DNA from: CAZYQW01 sp964649825 | Lineage (GTDB): Bacteria > Planctomycetota > B15-G4 > JADJEK01 | Length of the DNA: 28,669 bases | Direction: 5' to 3' | Assembly (NCBI GenBank): GCA_964649825.1 | Contig: CAZYQW010000074.1 | Coordinates: forward strand, 1-28,669 | Part shown: one piece after another, positions 15,838-24,600 of the stretch | How positions within the stretch are numbered: position 1 is the first letter of the stretch | How the letters are laid out: every line of letters begins with the position of its first letter | Notes under the pieces: model-generated | Seen by the model: the letters and a program-made list of their open reading frames with translations, nothing else | What the model was told of the DNA's origin: nothing | Database searches by the model: none | Program-made: the position numbers and the translations under genes

Positions 15838-16614
15838 TCACGCATCGACGCCGGGGATGGTGATGGCGATCTCGTCCAGCGCGCGGCGCATCGCCTGGAC
15901 CTCGCGAGGATCCGTGACCGCGCGCGTGGCGTCGGCCACGCCTCCGCGGGCGAGCAGGACGCGCGGATCGAGCCGCATCGCCGACGGCAGCATCGTTCGC
16001 GCCGAGCCGTGGACGGCGCCGACTCCCGTCCGCTCGACGAGCGCGCGGACCCCGCTCGCGCGAACTCCGGCTCCGGCCATGACGACGATCCGGCCCGCGG
16101 CGAGCTGGACGAGCTCGGCGATGCGCTCCGCGCCCGCCGCCGCCGTCGCTTCGCCACCCGACGTCAGCACGCGATCCACGCCGAGGGCGATGATCTCGTC
16201 CAACGCCCGCGTGAGGTCTCCGGCCAGATCGAACGCGCGATGGATGGTGACGCGAAGCGGACGGGCCCGCTCGACGAGGAGCGCCGTTCGCGCGGCGTCG
16301 ATCTCGGCGTGCGTCGTCAGGACCCCGAACACGACCCCGTCCGCACCCGCTTCGCGGGCGCCCTCGACGTCGGCGAACATTACGTCGAGCTCTCGGGCCG
16401 TGTAGACGAAGTCGCCCCCGCGCGGTCGGATCATGACGGAGAGCTCGACGGGCGTCGCGGCGCGCGTCGCCGTGATCATCCCCGAGCTCGGCGTCGTCCC
16501 GCCTTCGATCAGTCCGGCGCACAGCTCGATCCGGTCGGCGCCGGCGGCGGCGGCCGCAACCGCGTCGTCGATGTTCTCGAGACAGATCTCGAGGTCGCAC
16601 CGCGCCGCGTTCAT
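15838..16614 (-). CDS. cutC: CutC family protein
   Basis: A 258-residue TIM-barrel protein of the CutC family, close to the usual length. Family blocks are clear: LEICLENIDDAVAAAAAGAD, RIELCAGLIEGGTTPSSG, VMIRPRGGDFVYTARE, GADGVVFGVL, VTIHRAFDLAGD, and VDRVLTSGGEATAAAG followed by VVMAGAGVRASGV. CutC was named for copper homeostasis in E. coli, but its biochemical role is disputed and no copper genes are nearby. The ATG at 16614 fits the family start; the open frame runs on upstream with no sensible protein. It converges on the second lipoprotein gene with 10 bases between them and lies downstream of pilT on the same strand. Confidence 0.93.
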   Translation of the reverse strand: MNAARCDLEICLENIDDAVAAAAAGADRIELCAGLIEGGTTPSSGMITATRAATPVELSVMIRPRGGDFVYTARELDVMFADVEGAREAGADGVVFGVLTTHAEIDAARTALLVERARPLRVTIHRAFDLAGDLTRALDEIIALGVDRVLTSGGEATAAAGAERIAELVQLAAGRIVVMAGAGVRASGVRALVERTGVGAVHGSARTMLPSAMRLDPRVLLARGGVADATRAVTDPREVQAMRRALDEIAITIPGVDA

Positions 16615-16668
16615 CGTGCATCGACTCGCAAGGTGCGGGTGCCGGGACACGCGATGCTCTTCATGGCG

Positions 16669-16681
16669 GCCCATCCTATCG
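16669..16681 (-). promoter_or_regulatory. CGATAGGAT box upstream of cutC
   Basis: On the minus strand this reads CGATAGGATGGGC, identical to 6240-6228. TAGGAT (16678-16673) lies 58 bases before the cutC ATG. TTGATC at 16704-16699 could be a -35, but the 20-base spacer is long. Confidence 0.4.
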
Positions 16682-16733
16682 CGCGCGGCGGCCGCCCGGA
16701 TCAAGCGTGGCGCGTGAGGGCAGGCGCCTCGGT

Positions 16734-18008
16734 TCAGGGTCCCTTGCGCCGCTTGCGGAACGCCTCGAACGGATCCTCGATCCCGTCGGACTTCGCGCCG
16801 GAACCGGCCGGCGCGCCGACCGGCTCGCCGGGCGGCGAGGAGGGCGGAGCCGCGGCTCGCGCGATCCGCGGCAGGGTCGACGCGTCCGACGTCGGCGCCA
16901 TGTTCAGCCGCACCGGCGCGACGCTTTCCTCGGCCCCGAGCTTGAAGCCCGCTCCCTCGAGCTTGACGCGCATGTCGTCCTTCGCGACGCACTTGCGGAA
17001 CGCCTCGTCCGGCTCGACGAGCCCGCTCTGGACGTGATCGAACAGCACGTCGTTCAGGAGCCGCATCCCTTCGCGCCCGCCGACCTGCATCGATGACATG
17101 ATCTGATGCGTCTTGCCCTCGCGGATCAACGCCGCGACCGCGTTGTTGACGACGAGGATCTCGTGCGCGGCGACGCGGCCGCCGCCCTTCCTCTTGCAGA
17201 GCGTCTGCGAGATCACGCCGCGCAGCGAGCCGGACAGCATCATGCGGATCTGCGACTGCTCATCGGCGGGAAACTGGTCGATGATGCGGTCGACCGTCGA
17301 CGCCGCCGTGCTGGTGTGCAGCGTGCCGAAGACGAGGTGGCCGGTCTCGGCCGTCTCGATCGCGATCGACATGGTCTCCAGGTCGCGCATCTCACCGACG
17401 AGGACGATGTCGGGATCCTCGCGGAGCGCGGCGCGTAGCGCCTTCTTGAAGCTGACGGTGTGGCGCGCGACCTCGCGCTGGTTCACGAGGCATCGCCGGT
17501 TCGGGTGGACGAACTCGATCGGGTCCTCGATCGTGATGATGTGGTCCGACCGGGTGGAGTTGATGTGATCGATCATCGCGGCGAGGGTCGTCGACTTGCC
17601 GCTCCCCGTCGGTCCCGTGACGAGCACGAGCCCCTTGCTGTGCTTGCACATCTCGAGCACGACCGATGGCAGCTTCAGGTCGGCCGCGCTCGGGATGACT
17701 TGCGGAATCTGGCGGAAGACGGCGCCAGGGCCTTTGTGGTCCATGAAGAGGTTGACTCGGAAGCGTGCGATTCCCGGCAGCTCGTACGCGTAGTCCGAGT
17801 CCCACGACTCCTGGAACTCGACCCACTTCCGCTTCGGCGTGATCTCCTTCAAGTGCGTGTTCAGCTCGTCCGGCGAGAGAGCCGTGGTTCCGTCGACCGG
17901 CTTCATCTCGCCGTCGTGCCGGAAGTGGGGGTGGCACGTCGAGGAGACGTGGAGGTCGGACGCGTTCACCTCGATCATGCTGCGCAGGAGCGAATCCATC
18001 CAGGCCAT
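16734..18008 (-). CDS. pilT: PilT-type type IV pilus retraction ATPase
   Basis: A 424-residue hexameric secretion-type ATPase of the PilT/PilU group, which powers pilus retraction at the cytoplasmic face of the inner membrane. It has an N-terminal PAS-like domain (ASDLHVS near 16), Walker A GPTGSGKST at 132-140, Asp box ITIEDPIEFVH near 158, Walker B IVLVGEMRD at 201-209, His box TGHLVFGTLHT at 222-232, and ALIREGKTHQI, the counterpart of the PilT AIRNLIRE motif. The last ~60 residues are a Pro/Ala-rich tail ending in DPFEAFRKRRKGP that ordinary PilT lacks. GGAGAG lies just upstream of the ATG at 18008, deciding the start. No other pilus gene is in the window. Confidence 0.93.
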   Translation of the reverse strand: MAWMDSLLRSMIEVNASDLHVSSTCHPHFRHDGEMKPVDGTTALSPDELNTHLKEITPKRKWVEFQESWDSDYAYELPGIARFRVNLFMDHKGPGAVFRQIPQVIPSAADLKLPSVVLEMCKHSKGLVLVTGPTGSGKSTTLAAMIDHINSTRSDHIITIEDPIEFVHPNRRCLVNQREVARHTVSFKKALRAALREDPDIVLVGEMRDLETMSIAIETAETGHLVFGTLHTSTAASTVDRIIDQFPADEQSQIRMMLSGSLRGVISQTLCKRKGGGRVAAHEILVVNNAVAALIREGKTHQIMSSMQVGGREGMRLLNDVLFDHVQSGLVEPDEAFRKCVAKDDMRVKLEGAGFKLGAEESVAPVRLNMAPTSDASTLPRIARAAAPPSSPPGEPVGAPAGSGAKSDGIEDPFEAFRKRRKGP

Positions 18009-18039
18009 CTACGACTCTCCGTCGCGACACGAGTTGTCG

Positions 18040-18048
18040 CACCTATCG
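18040..18048 (-). promoter_or_regulatory. CGATAGGTG box upstream of pilT
   Basis: CGATAGGTG on the minus strand resembles the CGATAGGAT boxes near 6236 and 16677 and ends 32 bases before the pilT ATG. It is one or two bases from the others, and no -35 is evident. Confidence 0.25.
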
Positions 18049-18147
18049 GCCGCGAGCCGGACCGAACCTGACGCGAAACCGAGGGGTGGGTGGGGGGCGA
18101 AGGAGGACGGAGTGCGTGGACGACGCCCCACCGGACGCGCGAGCCGT

Positions 18148-20688
18148 TCAGTAGCCGAGCACCCACGCGCGGTAGTCGTGCCACCACGAGTGGATCGTGT
18201 AGCCGTTGTACGTGAGGGGGTTCGTAAGGGCTCCGAGTGAGTCGTACATCGTCTGAGCGATCACCGGGAAGACCGGCCGCGGGTTCTCTCGATAGGCGAG
18301 GATGAGCGCCGACGGGATCCACAGGTTGACGCCCGTGTTCTCGTACTTCACGTTCGCGTACGTGTGGTCGTCGCAGGCGAGTGCCTCGTTCATCGCGATC
18401 CCGTTCCACGCGTAGTCGACGAGGTAGTCGGCCACGTCGAGCGCGATCTGACGGCTCGTCGCGTTGCCCGTCTCTCGGTAGTGGAGCAGCATGCCGTGGA
18501 TGACGGTCGCGAGCTGCCACGGAAGGTCGTACTCGTCGTCCTTGATGTGGTTGTTGTGGGGGATGTAGCGCGTCACGTAGTGGTAGACGAGTCCGGTGAC
18601 CGGCGACGGGTCCTTGCCCATGGTGGCGGCGACGGTGTTCACCAGGGTGTCGGCCGTTGCGAGGAACCGTGGGTCGCCCGTCGCCTGATAGATCTTCACC
18701 AGCGCACGCATCGTCCAGCCGACGCCGCGCGTCGATCCCGGCGCCTTGGCCGGGTTGTAGATCGGCCAGGTCCGGAGCACCTCGCCCATCTCGCGGATCG
18801 AATCCAACGTCACCCAATCGCCGGTCATGACGTACTGGTCGAAGACGTCGTCAGCGACCATGTGCTCCATGTCGAACGCGTTCCAGCCGTGTCCTTTGTC
18901 GGGGATCCCCTCGCGATGCGGGTCGAGGCTCGGGTCGAGCTGGTCCCGGCCGAGCTTGTCCGCGGAGTAAGGCCAGACCGGCAGCGCCTCCCAGAGCGTC
19001 GCGTTGGGCCGCTTCTCCTTGGTGAACCCCTCGATGTGGTACGGGCGGATGTCGCGCGAATGCAGCGCGAAGAACTCGACGATGCGGAAGGCAGAGTCGG
19101 ACCCGGACATCGCGAACTTGTCGAGGTAGGTCAGCTTGTTGCGCGGCGAGCCCGTCGTGTGGGTGCTCTTCGCCCAGATCTGCTCCCCGAAGTCGGACCA
19201 GCCGAACGCGAACGACGACCGGTCGTACGCCTGCTGATAGAGAAGCGAGAGTTGGCCGTCGTCATAGGCGCGAAGCTGCGCCGGGGTCGCCGCCGGCTTG
19301 TCGAGGTTTCCCTGATCGCCCCACGCCTTGGTCTGGCGGACCCAGTCCGGCTCCGCGTAGGGATGGATCGGCTCCTGGAACCATCCCACGATCGGCTCGT
19401 ACCACTGGGTGGCCGCGCCGTGCGCCGCGAACAGGAAGTCGGTCGTCTTCTGCTGACCGTCGTCGAGCCAGAAGAAGCTCTTCGTCTCGGCCGGGAACAG
19501 GTGGAACTCGATCCCCTGCTTCCCGTCGAACGCGAACCCCTTCGGGTAGTTCTCGAGGAAGTGCTTCATCACCACCGTGACACCGACCTTGCCGTTGCCG
19601 ACGTGCATGAAACCGGCGGCGCGAGCGCCTACCGTGCTCTTCTTCTTCCCTTTGTAGATCCGGAACCCCGGGAACGAGGTGTTGGAGGCGGCGTTCCATT
19701 TGGGCCCGCCGTCGCTGTCCTGGTAGAGCCGCGACTTGCCTTTCACCTGGACCGCATGGATCCCTTGGACGTCCTCGTCGTGGATGCCGTACGCGGCCTT
19801 CCACTTCTTGGGAGCGAACGACTTGTCGAGCTTGGTCTTGAACACGTAGCCCTCGAAGCCGATGTCGCCGAGCGCTTCTTCGAGATACGCGTTGCGCAGC
19901 GTGTGCTGGATCCGCACGTACGGCTTCCCGGCGAAGAACGTGTAGCGCGTCCGATAGCGGAAGAAGTCGCGGGCGATCCCTTTCTTCGCGCTCACCGGCG
20001 CGTGGACGCCGTCGGCGCGAACGACCACGCGCAGCGGTCCGGCCTCCTCGACCGTGTAGACGACGGGAGCTTTCGTCGAAGAATAGAGCGCCTTGAACCG
20101 ATCGGTCAGCTCGAAGCCCGCCCCCGCCGGCCCATCGAGCACGGTCTCGCCGGCCTCGAACTCCCCGTCGCCGTCGAAGTCGACCCGGACGACGTCGAGC
20201 CCGTTCATGAGCGTTCCGTCGAGGCCGAATTGGGCGATGCCGGTGTCGACTTCGATCGACCCCGTCTCCGCATCCTGCGACACCGCGAGCTCGGGTGCGA
20301 CGGGCGCCGCGTCGGACCCGGTCTTCTTTCGCAGCGTGTACGTGACCTGCTGACCCTGATCGACGTCGACCTGCAGGTCGACGAGCAGCCACTTGACCGG
20401 CTTCGTCGCGTTGGTCGGCGCGGCGTTCCAACGAAGCGTGGCGCGAAACTGGGCCGGAACGGGCGTGCCGTTCGGACCGATCACGACGAGCGTGCTGGGG
20501 TCGGTCACGGCGTCGGTCTTCCCGAGGGGCACCGCGAACGTGACGGGCTCCTGGACGCGCGGCTGCACGCCGAACTCCCGCACCACGATCGGGAAACCGG
20601 CGACGAGGTTGAACGTCGCTCCGCGAGCAGACCCCACGAGGGTGGCGGCCGCGAGGACCGAGATCAAACGGATGGAGACGAGCATCAT
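18148..20688 (-). CDS. secreted PcRGLX/YetA-like protein (putative polysaccharide-degrading enzyme)
   Basis: An 846-residue exported protein. MMLVSIRLISVLAAATLVGS is the signal peptide. Residues ~30-130 carry the RIFT-barrel-like N-terminal pattern of PcRGLX/YetA proteins: VTFAVPLGKTDA, GTPVPAQFRATLRWN, VKWLLVDLQV. A beta-rich central part follows, with an EF-hand-like DFDGDGEFEAGE near 190 that could bind calcium. The last ~350 residues look like an alpha/alpha-toroid (GHGWNAFDMEHM, LVKIYQATGDPRFL, WHDYRAWVLGY). Relatives include exo-rhamnogalacturonan lyases (PL26), so a pectin or related glycan target is possible, but catalytic residues were not identified. The ATG at 20688 gives a normal signal peptide; GTG at 20727 adds 13 residues. 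It stands 139 bases upstream of pilT. Confidence 0.7.
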   Translation of the reverse strand: MMLVSIRLISVLAAATLVGSARGATFNLVAGFPIVVREFGVQPRVQEPVTFAVPLGKTDAVTDPSTLVVIGPNGTPVPAQFRATLRWNAAPTNATKPVKWLLVDLQVDVDQGQQVTYTLRKKTGSDAAPVAPELAVSQDAETGSIEVDTGIAQFGLDGTLMNGLDVVRVDFDGDGEFEAGETVLDGPAGAGFELTDRFKALYSSTKAPVVYTVEEAGPLRVVVRADGVHAPVSAKKGIARDFFRYRTRYTFFAGKPYVRIQHTLRNAYLEEALGDIGFEGYVFKTKLDKSFAPKKWKAAYGIHDEDVQGIHAVQVKGKSRLYQDSDGGPKWNAASNTSFPGFRIYKGKKKSTVGARAAGFMHVGNGKVGVTVVMKHFLENYPKGFAFDGKQGIEFHLFPAETKSFFWLDDGQQKTTDFLFAAHGAATQWYEPIVGWFQEPIHPYAEPDWVRQTKAWGDQGNLDKPAATPAQLRAYDDGQLSLLYQQAYDRSSFAFGWSDFGEQIWAKSTHTTGSPRNKLTYLDKFAMSGSDSAFRIVEFFALHSRDIRPYHIEGFTKEKRPNATLWEALPVWPYSADKLGRDQLDPSLDPHREGIPDKGHGWNAFDMEHMVADDVFDQYVMTGDWVTLDSIREMGEVLRTWPIYNPAKAPGSTRGVGWTMRALVKIYQATGDPRFLATADTLVNTVAATMGKDPSPVTGLVYHYVTRYIPHNNHIKDDEYDLPWQLATVIHGMLLHYRETGNATSRQIALDVADYLVDYAWNGIAMNEALACDDHTYANVKYENTGVNLWIPSALILAYRENPRPVFPVIAQTMYDSLGALTNPLTYNGYTIHSWWHDYRAWVLGY

Positions 20689-20965
20689 GGGCAATCCGAT
20701 TCGGGCAAATCGAAGCACTTGGCCCACGGCGACTCATGGGTCCCTGTTCCGCCGCGAGACCGTCGGATGAACTATCGACGGTGTGCCCAACACCGGCCCC
20801 AGCACCGCGTTGCACCGCTGCAACGCACCTTCCCAGCTCGAACGGCATGACGGGGTTACGCCCGCACGATCGACGTCGTTTGTTCCTCAAGTCTTCGCGG
20901 CACGGCGATCCGCGCCGGCTCGGTACGATCCGCTTCGGTCCACCGGCCCGAAGAGAGCTCGAGCG
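20689..20965. promoter_or_regulatory. divergent promoter region between the PcRGLX-like and SagB-like genes
   Basis: No protein-like frame fills this gap. On the plus strand TACGAT at 20924-20929 is a weak -10 for the SagB-like gene, with a leader of about 30 bases. On the minus strand CGATAGTTC (20783-20775) resembles the CGATAGG boxes elsewhere, about 90 bases before the PcRGLX-like ATG. Neither has a clear -35. Confidence 0.3.
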
Positions 20966-22615
20966 ATGTCGCAACCGACGACCGCGACGTCCGCGGTTCT
21001 GCAGTACCACGAACGAACGAAGCATCATCCGCAGCGCTACGCCCGTTCGCTCGGCTACCTCGACTGGGAGACGCAGCCGGACCCGTTCCGGCGGTTCGAA
21101 GGCGCGCCGACCGTCCCGCTCGCGCGGCCAGACGTCGACGAGGCACCGCCGTTCGAGTCGATCTACGATCCGAGCCGGGTCCCCGTTCGTGCGCTCGACC
21201 GGAACGCGGTGTCGTCCCTCTTCTTCGACGCGCTCGCGCTGTCGGCGTGGAAGGAGTACGAAGCGAGCCGCTGGTCGCTGCGCTGCAACCCGTCGAGCGG
21301 AAACCTCCATCCGACCGAGGCGTACTGGATCTCGGACGCGGTGCCGGGGCTGTTCGATCGGCCGACCGTCGCGCACTACGCGCCGTTCCACCACGCGCTC
21401 GAGCTTCGCGCGCATCTCGATCCCGGCGCCTGGCGCGAGCTCGGATCGGTCTTGCCGGGCGCCCGCGCGCTGGTGGGGCTGACGTCGATCCACTGGCGCG
21501 AGTCGTGGAAGTACGGCGAGCGCGCGTACCGCTACTGCCAGCACGACGTCGGCCACGCCGTCGCGGCGATCGCGTTCGCGGCGGCCCTGCTCGGCTACCA
21601 CGCGCGGCTCCTCGTGGGCGTCGGCGACGCGACGATCGCGCGGCTGCTGCGCGTCGACGAGCAGACCGGAATCGAGGCCGAGCACCCCGATCTCCTGCTC
21701 GCGCTGGTCCCGGCCGACCTCGTCGAGCCGCGGCCGGAGTGGTCGGTGCGGAGCATCCCGGCCGACCTCGTCGACCGGCTCATCGCGCAGCGGCTCCCCG
21801 GGTCGCCGAACCGGTTGTCGGCGGATCATCACGAGTGGCCGATCCTCGACGCGGTGGCCGGCGCGTGCGAGCACGGCGGGAGCGGACGCGTCCCGCCGGC
21901 GCTGCCCGAGGTGAGGGGCTCGAGTCCTCCGAGCGGGCCGCCGGCGCGGCGAATCCTCCGGTCACGACGCAGCGCGGTCGACATGGACGGCACGACGTCG
22001 ATCCCGCGCGCGACGTTCGAGGCGATGCTGCACCGACTCCTTCCCGCCCGCGGACGCGCGCCGTTCGCGACGCTGCCGTGGCGGCCGGCGATCCACCCGA
22101 TCCTGTTCGTTCATCGCGTCGACGGGCTCGAGCCCGGCCTCTACGTGCTCGTCCGTGCGGAGGGCGCGGTGAACGACCTGAAGGCGGCGATGCGCACCGC
22201 GTTCGCCTTCGAAGCGCCGCCCGCGGCGGACCCGGCGCTCCCACTCTTCCTCTTGAAGGCCGGCGCGTGCCGGTCGTCCGCGCAGTTGGTCTCGTGCCAG
22301 CAGGAGATCGCCGCGAACGGCGCGTTCGCGATCGGAATGCTCGCGGAGTTCGCACCGCGCCTCGCGGAGCACGGCCCGTGGTTCTACCGTGCGCTTCATT
22401 GGGAGGCGGGCGCGCTCGGCCAGGTGCTCTACCTCGAGGCCGAGGCGGCGTCGGTCCGCGCCACCGGGATCGGCTGCTTCTTCGACGACGTGATGCACCA
22501 GGCGCTCGGCCTTGCCGGGGCGCGCTTCCAGACGATCTACCACTTCACCGTCGGCGGCGCGGTCGAGGACGAACGCCTGCGGACCGTCGCCGCCTACGCT
22601 CACCTCGATCCCTGA
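20966..22615 (+). CDS. SagB/ThcOx-type double nitroreductase-domain dehydrogenase
   Basis: A 549-residue flavoprotein of the SagB/ThcOx (McbC-like) group, with two nitroreductase-fold halves (about 60-270 and 330-549). SagB enzymes use FMN to oxidise azolines to azoles in ribosomal peptides; the free-standing long homologues have no settled function. The family N-terminus is clear (LQYHERTKHHPQRYARS, then LDWETQPDPFRRFEGAP). RCNPSSGNLHPTEAYWI at 106-122 is the flavin-site stretch, and KYGERAYRY at 182-190 holds the Lys-Tyr pair known to matter in azoline dehydrogenases. The second half has its own copy (YRALHWEAGALGQVLYLEA near 475). The ATG at 20966 starts just before the conserved region, with a GAGAG about nine bases upstream. 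No cyclodehydratase or precursor peptide gene is adjacent. Its 3' end overlaps the hydrolase gene by 16 bases. Confidence 0.85.
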   Translation: MSQPTTATSAVLQYHERTKHHPQRYARSLGYLDWETQPDPFRRFEGAPTVPLARPDVDEAPPFESIYDPSRVPVRALDRNAVSSLFFDALALSAWKEYEASRWSLRCNPSSGNLHPTEAYWISDAVPGLFDRPTVAHYAPFHHALELRAHLDPGAWRELGSVLPGARALVGLTSIHWRESWKYGERAYRYCQHDVGHAVAAIAFAAALLGYHARLLVGVGDATIARLLRVDEQTGIEAEHPDLLLALVPADLVEPRPEWSVRSIPADLVDRLIAQRLPGSPNRLSADHHEWPILDAVAGACEHGGSGRVPPALPEVRGSSPPSGPPARRILRSRRSAVDMDGTTSIPRATFEAMLHRLLPARGRAPFATLPWRPAIHPILFVHRVDGLEPGLYVLVRAEGAVNDLKAAMRTAFAFEAPPAADPALPLFLLKAGACRSSAQLVSCQQEIAANGAFAIGMLAEFAPRLAEHGPWFYRALHWEAGALGQVLYLEAEAASVRATGIGCFFDDVMHQALGLAGARFQTIYHFTVGGAVEDERLRTVAAYAHLDP

Positions 22616-24585
22616 CCCGCGTCGACGGCCACCGAGGGGAGCACGAGCACCTCGATCGAGGAGCCGTCGTTCGGACCGCGGAAGACACGGTGCGTCGCGG
22701 CGACGAAGTCGTTCTCCTCCGCCTCGAAGACGTTGTCGACGTAGCGCTGCGGGTTGCGGTCGACCAGCGGGAACCACGTGCTCTGCACCTGGATCATGAC
22801 GCGGTGGCCGGCCGCGAACGTGTGCAGCACGTCCTGGAGCGGGACGCGGACCCGCGTCCGCTCGTCCGGCACGAATGGTTTCGGGTGCTCGTAGCCGTCG
22901 CGGAATCGGCCGCGCATCACCTCGCTGCGCACCATCATCTGGGCTCCGCCCGCGTGCCAGCCGTCCGACTCGCCGTCCGGATCCTTCGCGTCGTCGGGGA
23001 GGACGTCGATCAGCTTCACGATCCAGTCGGCGGCGGACTCGGACGTCGACACCCAGAGGTCGGCGAGCAGCGGGCCGGCGAGTGTGACGTCCTCGGTCAG
23101 TACGTCGGTCTGCCAGACCAGCACGTCGGGGCGCCGGGACGCGAACCGCTGGTCGTCCGTCATGTACTCGCGCGTCATGCCGCGAGCGATCGTCTCGGTG
23201 AACGGCACCGGCCGAGCCGGATCGCTGACGAACGCGTCGAAGCCCTCGTCCGCGGCGGACGGAGGCGCGAACGACAGGCGGCCACCCGCGCGGAGGTGCA
23301 TGCGCTTCGTCACGACGTCGGCCGGCGGCCATGCATCGAACCGTCGCCAGCGGTTCGCTCCCGTCTCGAACACGTTCGCCTCGGCCAGATCGGGGGCCGG
23401 GCCGTCCTTCAGGTAGTGCTGGAAGAACGGCCGGAGCATCGCGTCGCGGTAGTGCAGCGACTGCGCGCCTCCGAACCGAGCCCGGCCGAGACGGTCGCCG
23501 TCGCTCCGCCTCCAACCGCCGTGCGACCATGGCCCCATCACGAGCACGTTGAAGACGTCGTCGTTCCTCGCCTCGATCGAGCGGTAGATCTGGAGCGGTC
23601 CGTAGAGATCCTCGGCGTCGAACCAGCCGCCGACCGTCATCACGGCGGGCGCGACGTCGTTCAGGTGGGGGAGGAGGTTGCGCTCCTGCCAGAACGCGTC
23701 GTAGTTCGGGTGCGTGCAGATCTCGTTCCAGAAGGCGACCCGGCCATCGAAGTGGAGTCGATCCGCGTTCGCGAGCGGGCCGAGGTCGAGAAAGAACTGG
23801 TAGCCGTCCGGAGTGCCGTGGTCGAACCGCGGGTTCCGCTCGGTGGTCGGCCCCTCGCGCGCCAGACCGAACGACGCGAGGAAGTTGAAGGCGTGCGGCA
23901 GGAAGAACGCGCCGTGGTGGTGGAAGTCGTCGAAGAACCAGTCAGCGATCGGGGCCTGGGGCGACACGGCGCGAAGCGCCGGGTGGGCATCGATCATGCC
24001 GGCCGCCGCGTAGAAGCCGGGGTACGAGATGCCCCACTGGCCGGCGCGGCCGTTGTCGTTGTCGACGTTCGCGAGCAGCCACTCGATCGTGTCGTACGTG
24101 TCCGAGCTCTCGTCGACGTCCTGCGGTCCGTCCTTGCGCGCGCGGTGCGGGCGCATGTTCACGAACTCGCCGTCCGACATGTAGGTGCCGCGCACGTCCT
24201 GGACGACGAAGATGTAGCCGTCGCGGGCGAGCTCGTCGCAGGGGCCGATCGTGTCCGGGAACACGTCGACGCCGTACGGGCGGCAGCCGTACGGCGTGCG
24301 CAGCAGCAGGAAAGGGTACGCCTTCGAGCGGTCCTTGGGGGTGTAGATCGAGGTGAAGAGACGCACTCCGTCGCGCGTCGGGACCATCACTTCCTGCTTG
24401 TCGTAGCGCGATCGCAGCCACCCGGCGTCTATCGTCTCCGGCTCGGTGCCCGGTGCGAGCGAGGGCACGGCGAGCCACGCGAGCCCCGAAAGAACGGCGA
24501 CCCGGCTGGACCCAGCGAGCCCGGTGCGCCACGTGACCCGGCGCAGACCGGGGTGGAGGAGATGGCGGAGAAGCGACTCGATCAT
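22600..24585 (-). CDS. CocE/NonD-type alpha/beta hydrolase (S15 X-Pro dipeptidyl peptidase-like)
   Basis: A 661-residue hydrolase of the CocE/S15 group, acting as acyl esterase or peptidase. The domains are in normal order: an alpha/beta hydrolase core (about 60-380) with QDVRGTYMSDGEF, nucleophile Ser187 in GQWGISYPGF, Asp323 in GGWFDAEDLYGP and His355 in GPWSHGGW, then a C-terminal jelly-roll (about 440-655; ADLWVSTSESAADWIVKLIDV, GHRVMIQVQSTWFP). A leading hydrophobic stretch (VAVLSGLAWLAVPSLAPGTEP, near 29-49) indicates export or anchoring. The ATG at 24585 has GGGAG nine bases upstream; the frame runs further but without protein character. It lies 95 bases after the methyltransferase gene and may be a distal operon member or have its own promoter. 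The natural substrate is unknown. Confidence 0.9.
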   Translation of the reverse strand: MIESLLRHLLHPGLRRVTWRTGLAGSSRVAVLSGLAWLAVPSLAPGTEPETIDAGWLRSRYDKQEVMVPTRDGVRLFTSIYTPKDRSKAYPFLLLRTPYGCRPYGVDVFPDTIGPCDELARDGYIFVVQDVRGTYMSDGEFVNMRPHRARKDGPQDVDESSDTYDTIEWLLANVDNDNGRAGQWGISYPGFYAAAGMIDAHPALRAVSPQAPIADWFFDDFHHHGAFFLPHAFNFLASFGLAREGPTTERNPRFDHGTPDGYQFFLDLGPLANADRLHFDGRVAFWNEICTHPNYDAFWQERNLLPHLNDVAPAVMTVGGWFDAEDLYGPLQIYRSIEARNDDVFNVLVMGPWSHGGWRRSDGDRLGRARFGGAQSLHYRDAMLRPFFQHYLKDGPAPDLAEANVFETGANRWRRFDAWPPADVVTKRMHLRAGGRLSFAPPSAADEGFDAFVSDPARPVPFTETIARGMTREYMTDDQRFASRRPDVLVWQTDVLTEDVTLAGPLLADLWVSTSESAADWIVKLIDVLPDDAKDPDGESDGWHAGGAQMMVRSEVMRGRFRDGYEHPKPFVPDERTRVRVPLQDVLHTFAAGHRVMIQVQSTWFPLVDRNPQRYVDNVFEAEENDFVAATHRVFRGPNDGSSIEVLVLPSVAVDAGQGSR

Positions 24586-24600
24586 CGGGGTGAGCTCCCG

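Noticed and set aside
20736..20965. Cys/Ser/Thr-containing frame just upstream of the SagB-like gene as a possible modified peptide precursor
   Set aside because: No ribosome-binding site fits, it runs on into the SagB gene in another frame, and composition matches random high-GC translation.
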